Assembly: GCA_942159475.1 (NCBI GenBank)
Contig: OW804096.1
Coordinates: forward strand, 126,222,941 to 126,286,940
Reading direction: 5' to 3'
DNA length: 64,000 nucleotides
DNA from: Sthenelais limicola
Lineage: Eukaryota > Annelida > Polychaeta > Phyllodocida > Sigalionidae
Positions 26,128 through 37,308 of this stretch are shown piece by piece (position 1 is the stretch's first letter; each line of letters opens with the position of its first letter). The notes below the pieces were generated by a model. The model was not told the DNA's origin and made no database searches. It saw only the letters and a program-made list of their open reading frames with translations. A program made the translations under genes and the position numbers.

Positions 26128-26337
26128 AGGGTGGTCTCCACTGGCTGTGGTAAGCTCTGTGGTAAACCTTGCGATGGTTTGTGCTGGTTCTGTAGGTGGA
26201 GAGGAATGACAAGGTCCTGCCTACATGGTTCACTGGCCATGAAGGCAGGACCTCGCCACTTCTCACCATCACATCAGCATTGCAAGGCTTACCGCAGAGC
26301 TTGTCGCAGAGCTTACCGCAGCCAGTGGAGACCACCC
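26128..26337. mobile_element. Foldback MITE flanked by TTAA
   Basis: GGGTGGTCTCCACTGGCTG at the left is matched by its complement at the right (CAGCCAGTGGAGACCACCC, one base different), then AAGCTCTG/CAGAGCTT. TTAA lies on both sides (26124-26127, 26338-26341). In the middle AGGTCCTGCCT/AGGCAGGACCT forms a second stem. Nearly the whole 210 bp can fold back. Open frames on both strands here are by-products of the palindrome. Confidence 0.85.
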
Positions 26338-27713
26338 TTAAGACAGCCCCTATCTTGGTGCAATGCTATATAAATAAGTGGTCTAGTAATGGAATAACAA
26401 GGAAAGGCAATCAATGTATGATTTTACAATAGAAACACATTTTATTTCAGTAACAAACATCCATATACATGGAATCCAATGGCCAGCATTCAGTGCAATG
26501 TAAATAAAATATCCTCTGCAGAATTGTTGGCTAGTTGGGAAGGACCTAGGGGGCAACTGACACCTAGTAGTTTATAGACACAGATATCAAGCAAGTGTTT
26601 GCACTCACTATTATAACGTTCAGAGAAAATGAATTATACACTTGTACATTATATGCAGGCGTTTTGAAATTAAAAGTAGCTTCCCCAGACCAAAGAATGC
26701 TGTTTAGTAAATGATCGGCTTAATCTTTTGGAGTAACTTCCACCAAGCAGAATGTAGCAGCATTTCACGCTCATGAAATATATATATATAATATACGCCA
26801 CAGGGAAAAATATTATCTTTTGGGCATATGCATGAGTATATCTATATATATATATATGATTTATACATGCATATAGATACATAGATGAATTATATGTATA
26901 TGTGAGCCCGAATAATACATCCAATAGCTATTTTGGAAATAAACAAATAAATCAAGTTCTTATTTCCCTTTGGGGAACCGCAGACTGATACATCAGCAGC
27001 ACATTTCGTCATGTGTTGTTATAATAAAAAAAAGAGTAGACTCATCAGACTCAAAAGAATAAAAAAAATGTTTGTGGAATGGTTCTTCTTTCTTGGTACG
27101 ACTACAATTCCTTCACTTTAGTTCCAGTTTAAACTACACGGTGGCAGCGGCAGCTCCTCCTTAGCCTCAAGTCACATGACTCATGATTGACAGAGAAGAA
27201 GATACGAGGAGGATTGGAGGGCCGCTTAGACATTTTGCAAGACTATAAGTTGTAATATTCATCCAGGTTTTAGTGATGGGATAGAGTCAGTTTGCGATCA
27301 ATTGTCAAGGATTATCCTCTTGTGACTATTTATTTATAAGGTCTTTTCCTCTGCATTTTGGTAATTACCACATTAACGACACAATACTGTTGGCAACACT
27401 TCAGCTGAGAGAAAGGGTGCAAGACGGGAATGATATATTTATCTATATATTCATCTTAGGGGAAGAGGGGCTTTGCGCTAGCTAGGGGTTCAATATTGAG
27501 TGACACGTGTATTTAAAGTATTGGCCCTGATTACACAAACGTATATATTAGGCTTACAGACTAGTAAACTCTTAGCATATAATTATGTCCTAAAGGGGTA
27601 CTGTGCAGCTTAATGGGATATATCTTTTCATACTACATAAAATTTATGTTTTTAACATCTTTATGTATTATACACATCGTTTTTGTTTGATTTTCCCTTT
27701 GTGCATATTTCAG

Positions 27714-27907
27714 GTCTAGCTTCTCTGGGACTTCGAGTACAGCAAAAAATACCAGCTTACACTGTTGGCATTTATACAGATGGAGACAACGCTTCTGTCC
27801 CATGGGCAATTGTCTTCAATTCATCAATAAGGAATATTGTGCATTACACCTGTTATGATATTACCTTATTACATAAAATATCTTCAATATTGTCATGGAA
27901 CATATAA
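27714..27907 (+). CDS. Candidate exon fragment or decayed exon
   Basis: A very good polypyrimidine tract and acceptor (TTTTCCCTTTGTGCATATTTCAG) precede a frame that reads LASLGLRVQQKIPAYTVG and IYTDGDNASVPWAIVF before becoming AT-rich and ending at a TAA near 27905. No clean GT donor is found after the plausible part. It may be a relic exon or a chance frame after a cryptic acceptor. No family recognised. Confidence 0.2.
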
Positions 27908-30900
27908 TCATCGACAAGACGTCATGTTTTTTTCTTTTTCTGAAATGACGAATCTTTCGATATTTTTGTCATAGATTACATCGGGAACACATTTATGAAT
28001 AACTGACACATTTATAATATATGGCTTATAGTCATTATTATAATATATTTTCATCTTTTTGTACAAAAACAGCAACCAAATCATTAATATGTAACTATCA
28101 CAAGTTAATCAATATATGAATTATACACTGTAAGTCCTACACCTCTTAGTTACAACAACTCATGTTTCAACAATCTGAAACAAGTAGCTGTGATTGGCTG
28201 CTGAGAGAGAGACCCGGTCGAATCTCACTCAGACCGATGGGTCTCACCCTTAGACTCCTTCCACCGCGCATGCTCCAAAGTTTATTTTGTTGTTACATTT
28301 TTACACAGGTATTACCGTTCTCACTGCGAGAAGATGGGCCACTCTACCCGAGTCAATTGTGATACAAAACCACGACCATAACAAATTGCTCACTGACCTA
28401 TTAGGCAGGGGAATAATCATGCATAAAATCCTGGTTTTGATAACTAAATCTTCTTATTCTCTCCATTGAAACTCTGTTTCAGTTCGGAGAAAATCCGTAG
28501 AAAGCAGCGTTGCACAATTCACTTTAGCGACAGGCAAAGTATTTGGGGCTTTTCTTCAACATTTTCGCCATGAATATGCCTCCAGATTTTACACGCAACA
28601 TTATTGGTTTCCTCACTATGTTCCACCTTTTTACGACAGACATCGGTTGCAAATTTATTAATTAATACATTTTACTTACATAATACACCTCATATTCCCA
28701 ACATATGATTAAACATGTCCTTGCTCCAGAAACAGTTTACAGCTTCACAGATAAGCACGGGTGGAGGAGCGTTACAATATAGAAGGCAGACATCATTCAG
28801 GATCGGATCATTTCAACCAACAGACAGCTTGTTTCATTTATCTCATTTAGCAATGCTCAGAAAGCTCTAGATATAATACAAACTAAATTGGCGAAATTAG
28901 GGTCGTGACGGTTCAGTTCTGTTCTTAAAACAAACTAAGTTTGTTAATCAACGTGTTCATACACTAATTCTGTCCGATGATAAGATAGATGATGAAATTA
29001 CTCTCACATTATATGCCGATGGCAATGATATTGTAAGATATCTTCACATACAATGCCTTAGGTGCATGACTTTATTCTTTGCAACAAACTAGGCATTGCC
29101 CTTTCTGTATTGGAATTATCTCTATCACACTCTCGAAGATGATACAGCGTGATTACTATGAGCAACATATACATACCTCAAACCGGAAAATCTATATCAC
29201 TATTTTGATGAACAAAATAACGTATGGAGGGTATTTCATTATGAATATAACATCATTAAGGCTATACTTTCGAGGTAAGTTGAGCAGGAAGGAGACGGAG
29301 CACAAGCAAAGTTCGATGGAGTTAGTAATCAATCACAAAGTTTCATATAAAACCTAAGATTTTGGATCACATTGGCAACAAATATTCGATTAAACATATC
29401 ATACAATACAGAGAAATGGCCGGTTGGCAGTATTGAGGGAAACTATACTTATTACTGAAACAATGATAAATAACGTTATCTACAAAAACTAATAATATAA
29501 AAAAATGTTTTCCTAAATCAGGGAAAACTTTTATTATCACAAGAAACTAGTTTGGGAACTATTGTTCACAATCCTGGACCTCATCATCAATTCTCTATAC
29601 ATGGGATGGTCACTAAATAATATGTTTTAGGTATCGACATCTTAGAAAGTGTCACTAGTTGGATTTCCGTTTGGTAGTTATCGATTTGAAAAAGAATATG
29701 GGAATATATAGGAACGAATGTGGCATTCAAAATAAGCTGCATCATTCAATATGAAATTGCACTGGCGCGGACCATGCGATAGATTGGTGTCGTCAACGGG
29801 AAAGTGATTTGTTGAGTAAAGATAACAGGTGATCGTTATTAGTGCCTATTTTACAGGTGATAGGATTAAAGAGTTTAGGTTCTGTAGGCACGAATGTTAC
29901 TGCGTAGGTTTTGTAGGTTTATCTTTTCTCTTTGACAAACACTACGCTGCTTCAAATTATTTGTTCATCTGGAATATCCTGATACTTTAATATATAGTGG
30001 ATGAGGAAAATAATGCATCACAAGTCTATTTCTTATAGGTGAGGACGGGGAAGACTAGGAACTTTATATAGTAGTCTTCGGAATACCATCCATCTTTCAA
30101 CATTGTGGATAACACCCAGGTAATTAGGTTGTCTTGTAACTATTTATATTGATTTGCTAAATTAACTAGTATAGTTCAGTGACATACCTATGGGTAGTTG
30201 TGCAGATATACGGAGAGGCACAGGGGTATTTAGGTATATTTACCAAAATGAATCCATATTAGAAATAATTGATCACATGTTTAATAGGACTCTGGAGATA
30301 GAAAGGACTTCATGACTGAGTGAAGATATATCGAACAATGAAATTGAGTACATACCAATTCCGCCTATCCCAATTCCCAAACCAACATTTAGGAATTATG
30401 CATATATATTTCTCTGCATTGTGGATATCATTTTATGCAGAATGCACAGAAAATTTTCCATTGGATTCTATTTTAGACATTTTATGAGAAAAGTAGGATA
30501 ACAGACTTCTCCAGATAGTAATTTGACCACAATATACCAAGATATCCAAATTTGAGGGATTAATTTCAGTCATCTTTAACTGATGACGTTGCCCTATACA
30601 TTTGCACTGTTGATATGCTATGAATGAAGCAATGTACACACACCACAATTTTCCCAACGTGGTATATCTTGTAAGGTACATGTAATATAAAGGACATCCA
30701 TTTCAAGAAGCACTAGGGACACAATTAATTCCATGACAGAATAACACTAATATCTAAATATCGTATGCTAGTAAAATGATTTGCATATTGTTTGCATATG
30801 GGTACAAGGGAACCATCATACATAGGAGACCTATAACAACAAATGGTTCGATTCTATCCAAATGGACAAAGTCCTGAATCACAAGAGCTATAGACGTACG

Positions 30901-31261
30901 TAGACATTATCTCTATTTTCTAGATTTAGAAGGGTAGAACGTGTTTCTGCAGGAGTTCTTTTTATACTTGATAATAATAATAATGGTCTATGAACCAATC
31001 GGTACATTTCGTCAGGCTTACTTTATGCTTCCTACTGATAACATAGTTTTCCCACACGCCACAGACAAACACTCAACTTCCTTTCTCACAGATGTACATT
31101 ACATCATAAAACAAATTGAAACCAGCCTTGAGCCATATATGGAAATAAGACACCGTTTTTCTACAACCAACGGGTCATGTAATCTTAAACAACCCAGGAA
31201 CAAATAATAGAAGGCCACAAGTTTTTTGACGGGTCGTACAAATCTGAATATATGTGAACTT

Positions 31262-31286
31262 ATTATTATCATCATCATCATCATCC
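31262..31286 (+). repeat. ATC microsatellite
   Basis: TATTATC followed by repeated ATC units. Confidence 0.9.
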
Positions 31287-31344
31287 ATGTAATACCTACA
31301 CATGTATATTCAAACATACATATATATGTGAATGTATATATATG

Positions 31345-31581
31345 TATATAGGGATAGGCTCCTTGCCTATTATTCTGAGTGTTCAAGGATATATGAACAA
31401 CAAATGGTGGTGCTACATCAGTCGGCTTGCCATCATCAAAAACTTTCCCTACCATTACATAATCTTTCTCATTCACTTTTCTCAAACTAAACCGACAGCC
31501 TCTGATCATCTCACTGTGTGCCGACTTTAAATTTGGAGTCCAAACACCAACAAAAGCATCGCTGGTCACCCACAAATATTC
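31345..31581 (-). CDS. Candidate exon, weak resemblance to a DM9-type repeat
   Basis: On the minus strand the frame opens directly after CCATTTAG| and stays open for more than 70 codons. It begins EYLWVTSDAFVGVWTP and includes MIRGCRFSLRKVNEKDYVM and VGKVFDDGKPTDVAPPF. The order Trp-Val near the start, then a Tyr-Val-x-Val-Gly-Lys-Val block with Asp-Asp-Gly, is loosely like DM9 (DUF3421) repeats, which read W-V-x-A/S-x-x-G then L-Y-V-G-R-x. The Gly-Lys-Val-His-Pro core of typical DM9 is missing, so the resemblance is only suggestive. The 3' boundary is uncertain because no clean donor is seen before the frame runs into AT-rich sequence. The polypyrimidine tract is poor. Confidence 0.35.
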
Positions 31582-32541
31582 CTAAATGGTTCACCTATAT
31601 GTTTTCTGTTTGTGGGCAGATCTTTCTGGAACATTGTGGACATGAACATGGCCACCGGTAGCCACGAAGCAGGCACAAGTTGGCTCGGCACGCCACCTTT
31701 CAATAAATATGTCTCCTAGAAAAATATAAACACTCATTTTCCCCGGCTTACCACTAAAAAGATCGCCTTATGCCTATAGAAACAATAATTGAATCTAATT
31801 AGGTAGGGGTTTGCTGGTGCCCCTAAAGGAAAGATATAAAACATCGTCTCTTCAAGTATGCTATCATTAAATTGAATGCGTTCTATTACTCAATTGCCTG
31901 AATCTTCAGGATTGAGTAACATTAGCATAATTCGTTGATCTAGTGTTCGATTTTAAGTCACACTTCTATCATCATTTTCATTGTCATCATCACAATTGAT
32001 ACATTTTACACAGAACATTCTTTCGCTTACATTTAGTCCAATATATTATCGTATATTAACAAATAAAACAGATGTATTTCAGATATTTGTTTTTGTGATT
32101 CGTGATTTCAGTTGGAATAAGAGACAGTTCTGGAGTACGATGTATACTATATACACGCTCCAAGAACCGGATAAATGCATTTAGGTCATCCATAAGGAGA
32201 AAAATATACAAAGTTTCATGAATAGCCATACATCCGGAATGAACTAATTGTATCCTGTCTCCCTTGATACAAAGCTTCAGAATACTGCGGGAGATTTTCA
32301 AAAATATCGATAGTATTACGTATACCACTCTAGAGGTACAGGGTAAGGGAAACCATCATAAAAGTGGTACATTCATTTCTTCAATGTCTCTCAAAATGAT
32401 CGCATTTGGTTTAACGAGTTGGCCTTTGAGTCAAGTGACGGAAGAATAAATATCTTGTTTGGGTGATAGGTAGAATAATTAAAAACCATCATTTTGAGGG
32501 TAACTTCCATGGAAAATGCCCATACAAGGGACTTTGGGTAA

Positions 32542-32829
32542 ATGTTAAGGAAACATTACAAGTTATTTCTGATTCTAATCGGATTCTCAATAGAATCTCT
32601 GGAACACACTATGAGGGGGAAATATTTTGTGATTATATTGTATATTTTACTTGGTTATTTTCTTCTTCTTCATGGATTAGAAAGTCTATCACTAGATCTA
32701 ATTCTACGAAACAGGTACATTCACACCAATCCATACACAGGATATGCAAACCATTTTTGGAGGGGAACAAAAATGGCCAAAGCAGCCAAATATTACTTTG
32801 CCCTCTTTGTAAAACCCACATCTCCATAG
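32542..32829 (+). CDS. Possible small membrane-anchored protein or relic
   Basis: An ATG-started frame of 95 codons. After a short basic N-terminus it has a hydrophobic stretch at residues 29-44 (FVIILYILLGYFLLLH), long enough for one membrane segment, followed by a soluble part (NRYIHTNPYTGYANHFW). This looks like the N-terminus of a type II membrane protein. Overlapping frames on both strands are also open here, including one of 148 codons beginning with GTG at 32463, which lowers confidence that any one of them is genuine. No family identified. Confidence 0.2.
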   Translation: MLRKHYKLFLILIGFSIESLEHTMRGKYFVIILYILLGYFLLLHGLESLSLDLILRNRYIHTNPYTGYANHFWRGTKMAKAAKYYFALFVKPTSP

Positions 32830-35800
32830 GCTTTGCAATCATTTGTCTTCATCTGCAACCGATGCAGACAATCAAGGACCATATATATTATGTAGATATA
32901 TTAAGTTGATACAAATAGACATCAGGCACACAGCGAGTTTCTCTTCTTGTTAAACCCTCAGTCAAATAGACTTCATAGGTTTTAAGCTGATCTGAACACA
33001 TTGATTAAATCTACATGCATAAAGTTTCACAGATATTATTACCTATTAGTAGCCATCAATTGGTAAACCTCTAGTACATACGATGCTAATTATACACAGC
33101 GGGAGACGACGTTCCCATTTGTCCCATTTCTTCAATCCTCCTCTTGTTGAAATAAAACAAACCGAACAGTTTTCATACAGGGAAGATTCGTTCATATTTG
33201 TACATACAAGTATATATATATAATATATTGTTTGATATATATGATGGCTTAGAAATCTTAAAAGGCAGTCACTAGAAGCGATTTATGCATGAATGCAACA
33301 GTTAAGGCTTACTACTTTAGTTCGTTTGTGCTCCATAGGCGGCACTATATCCGTCGCATCCTGTGTTACCACCTCTTATAATTATACGTACACATTTAGC
33401 TAGGATTTTTGTGTTTGTTTTCTCATTTGGTTCGCCTCCTGGGAATCAATACCTCAGAGACCCATTCAAAGAGTTTCTTTTTTGATATTTTCGGCTATTT
33501 AAAACTATCACAGTATGATAAGCATCGGTCAACGAAAGATAACTTTCTCCAAAAAGCTACCCTGCTTCGATTAGAAATCGATAATGATATAATTACATAA
33601 ATCGATAACTTCTAAAACCATAACAAGCAACACTATGTAAATTGAATGTTGCGGGTTGGACTGGCCACTATGATACAAACAAGCATATATATTCCCATGA
33701 GGGTTATTTGAGTAATGATAAATGGTGTGACGTTTAGAGTTTGGCGAGTTATATTAGCGGTAATTGACAAATTAACGAACTATACAGAAAATAACCATTC
33801 TTATCTGTAGCAGTAAATGGTCAAAGAGGCCTGTTATATTATAGGATTTCTTCCAAACAAAATCATATAATATAAAGCCGATAATTAAATACGAGGATCA
33901 GAATCCTAAAATGGCGAATGATAAAGGCCAGCAGGGTGGGACCATTCGCATAATATATAATACAATGTATGCATTCGTTTGTATATGGCTTGAATCCGCG
34001 ATGATATAATATAATTGTATTTTATCCCCACAAGCTCTCTTCTTTTAGTAGTATTATGGACAGTTAACGCCATAGAATACATTTAAGACATCAGTCTACA
34101 AGGTAATGTTGTCTGCATAGACAGCAAGAACTAAATGCATGAACTCCCCAAAGTTACAACATTTAAAGTTTGAGAATAACATACTATAATCTTATATAGA
34201 TGTTTCATATATGTGTAGTGTCTTGGTTACAATGGATAGTGGGCGAATAATAATATATTCGACAAAATAAGTACATCTTCTTTTGTATATTCATGATAAA
34301 TAAGTAACCAAAGAGTTCCTCCGAAAATTATATATACATCATCTATGGATAATTACTTTTATGAACCGGTGATGTTCTGATTTCATCCGAAAATATTCGT
34401 TAATTAACAGTAGAATTTCCTACTATCAATTTAGAGAATTATGTTTACACCACAACATTGGAAATCAGTATGAAGAGTGCAAAGGACAATTATTCTTATA
34501 TATAGTATGTGTAAATACCCCATTAAAAGTTAAATAAGAGAATATTGTATGCTGGCTATGCTGATAAAATGGGAATAGGAATACCTCCGCAGATCAGGCA
34601 GTAATATGAAGCATATAAATAATTGTAATAGCGTTTGTCGGTAGATATAATATAGAGAACATTTACTGGTGCACATGGATATGTGTGCTTTTTACCAATG
34701 CTTTGACACTCCGATGACTAAAAGTAAAAGGTTATACAATATTCCATGGTGGATGAAAAGAAAAATACACATAAAAAGACAATACATATATGACATGTAG
34801 TTGCATTCTTAATGTAATATAAATGTACGAGGGACAATTCACATCAAGGGAAAATTGTTTTTGCAAAGATACATATTCAACTTTATATTTTATATGCAAT
34901 ATCCTTGGTATATTTTATATTCAGTCTTTAATTCAGTATTTTTGCACAACCATTAGCTTTTCTTCGATTGTCCACAAGTGACTGGGCACCAGAGTCCCCT
35001 TTTTGATTTAGTCCCAATATATATAATGTCCATCCTTTGTCCATTGAACCCCTGTGGGACTATTTGTATGCATATATATGATGTGTAGTTAGTATTCGCA
35101 AGTAGGACTGTCACACTGTTTTTTTCTGAAAGCTCAGCTATTTCTTTGTCTTTGTGGCTTCTTCATAGCACTATGCATTTATAACTTTCTATTTCTTTGC
35201 TCCAGACCCCTTAACTGATCTAAATAATCCGTTAAATTCTTAAATTCCCATTAAAGATTATGGTCACATGTTTAGAACCAAGCAATCAAGCAATCATTTC
35301 CACAGAATATAGTTCACGCGAAAATTGAAAAAAGTATAATCTGAATGTTACCATCAGCAGCATTTCACAAGTGTGCACGCTAAACACATAAATACTTGTT
35401 TATAATTATAATTATATAAACGTTGACAGATTATTAAAAATAAAAGTAATTGTTACATAAAATATATTTGATGGCACAACATTAACATTTGTTCGAGTGT
35501 GTTCGGAAAGGGTTGATCCCGTTTCCACTTTTTATTTGGTGTTGCCTAGAACATGTATATGCCTATGCAATAGCACCTTGGAGTTAGTTCACCCATGAAA
35601 ACTATCTTGTTATGGTTTGCACTTGAAAGTCTAAAGGCCAGCGAATTACCGCCTTTATCATTTGGCTAATATCTTGCTAAGAAAAGCAAGCTTCACAGGT
35701 TTTAGAGTTCTTTACTTTTGGCTACAGACTCTTGGAGATAAACGGAACTAACTTTGCCCAATCCCCGTGTTGATCAGTTACCATACCTCCCTAAATGCTT

Positions 35801-36119
35801 CTTCGAGTGCCACATTGGTTATATTATTTTGAAAACATTTTTGACAATTCATAACCTACGAGCCGCTAAGCTTTCAGTAGCGTTGCCACTTTCACTAGAT
35901 TATCACTGATGGACTTCGAATAAATAACGGGGAAGTGGATTATTTTGCATTCTCTGAATTTCGAACAGCAAAATAGCATGTCTTCACTAGCGAAGCCCAC
36001 AGTGGCTTAAAGAAATGTTTTGTTGGGGTTCAATTTTCGGACCTATTTTCCTAGTACATGTTCGTTGCTAGGTTCTTGTGTTTGGGGGACGACTCTGGTG
36101 TCCAGGGACTGGATGTTAA

Positions 36120-36310
36120 TTCTGTTAACGAGACAAGACGTAACGCGACGCCTGAAACGCATGACGTGCTGTGAAGATTGTGGAAACGTCATCACTTCCT
36201 CCTAGTGTTTTATTGGATGACGCAGCCACAGTCGTTCACTTCCTCCACCCTCGGTGACGGCGGAAGATGCTGGAGAGGCGGTTCCTGGTAATCTCCTTCC
36301 AAATAGACGC
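36120..36310. promoter_or_regulatory. CpG-rich promoter-like cluster (CRE, ETS and CCAAT motifs)
   Basis: In an AT-rich neighbourhood this 190-bp patch holds TGACGTG (36162), ACGTCATCACTTCC (36186-36199, a CRE next to an ETS core), ATTGGATGACGCA (36212-36224, reverse CCAAT box next to a CRE-like site), CACTTCCTCC (36238) and GCGGAAG (36260). Spacing of these sites is typical of a TATA-less housekeeping-type promoter. A short frame begins at an ATG at 36267 and runs 49 codons to a TAA at 36416 (MLERRFLVISFQIDAV...). It is unproven. Confidence 0.4.
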
Positions 36311-36416
36311 TGTCAACGAAAAAGGAAAGGAAGCATCAACTATCATATCCTCGTGCATAAACGGTTTTGAAGGCTTGCTATTGCAAAATAAATATGAGTG
36401 CGTTGTCTATATATAA
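36267..36416 (+). CDS. Short open frame just downstream of the promoter-like cluster
   Basis: There are 49 codons from ATG to TAA, reading MLERRFLVISFQIDAVNEKG and ending ECVVYI. It starts inside the CpG-rich patch and passes into AT-rich sequence. The first part could be a first coding exon ending at TCCTG|GTAATC (donor near 36288). No partner exon or homologue recognised. Confidence 0.2.
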   Translation: MLERRFLVISFQIDAVNEKGKEASTIISSCINGFEGLLLQNKYECVVYI

Positions 36417-37211
36417 AAAGAGAGAATGGTTCTCCGCGCCACCTGCTGATTCTCGGTCCTTAAATCTCCAAGGACAGTCTAAGAACCATTTGGTATATTA
36501 TATGCCCTTTATCAATATCTTCCCTCTAATAGCTGTTTTATTTTGTAACCAAACTTTCCAAAGATGCCCCCCTCCCCTCTCTTTCGCCTTTTATCATAGC
36601 ACTGGGACAATTCCATTTATTTATATTTAGCAGTTAATGATTACTTAAATATTGCACCCCACTAACAATTAACCTTATAAGATAGCATGGGCATACAATA
36701 CACTGGTATATATCATAGTTTATACTTTTAAATGAAGTGTATTTTTATTTCAACATTGAATCCCAATGTCTATAGAAAGCGTAAGTATGTACATCTGTAA
36801 TGACACACAATTAACTTGATGGAAAATATGCGGGTATTTATGTCAAAGGTTGTTCCTTCTTATTGATTTGTTAAAGTTTTTAAATAATTCTGTGATCCCT
36901 ATGATGACAAGGCTGTCCCCTGATCTTAGCATGACAACGTGTAAGTGTCATGCATGTGCTTAGTTTGTTGAAGTGAGGACTTTCGGTTATGAGGTATTTA
37001 AAACATAAATAATGCCAGATTATTGTGCGAACTTGCTTTCAAACTAAAATTGATACGAAACGCACATCATCCCAAATTCAGGGATGTTATGTTCATAAAC
37101 CAATGGCAAAATTGTGAAAGAAACTGACAGAAACAATCATGAGAAACAGGCAACAAACGCACTGCCTCCAGATTTGAAAACAATTGAAGTGAGCTTATCT
37201 AATTTGCATAC

Positions 37212-37308
37212 CGTACGACATGGACAAGCTGGCGGCGTCGCCGCGAGCGTTTGTCGCCGCGATGCGTAGACGTCCACTCGCCGTGCATGACAGCCGTCTC
37301 TCCGCCAT
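37212..37308 (-). CDS. Candidate first coding exon in a CpG-rich patch
   Basis: On the minus strand AAGATGGCGGAGAG gives a strong Kozak context and overlaps a YY1-type element (CCATCTTG on the plus strand), which in animals is often found just inside the transcription start around the initiator ATG. The frame reads MAERRLSCTASGRLRIAA, TNARGDAASLSMSY, then reaches TACG|GTATGC, a usable donor. It is Arg/Ala-rich because of the local CpG content. The plus strand also has an ATG in good context (GACATGG at 37217), so direction is not settled. No downstream exon in the right phase was recognised. Confidence 0.35.

Larger units (their letters stand above)
21316..36119. other. Largely non-coding stretch
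   Basis: AT-rich. Beyond the TTAA-flanked MITE (26.1 kb), microsatellites and the weak exon candidates at 27.7, 31.5 and 32.5 kb, nothing is supported. No tRNA or rRNA was recognised. Confidence 0.6.

Noticed and set aside
26027..26432. Three overlapping open frames on both strands
   Set aside because: They come from the palindromic MITE; the same peptide MVSTGCGKLC starts on both strands because the arms mirror each other.
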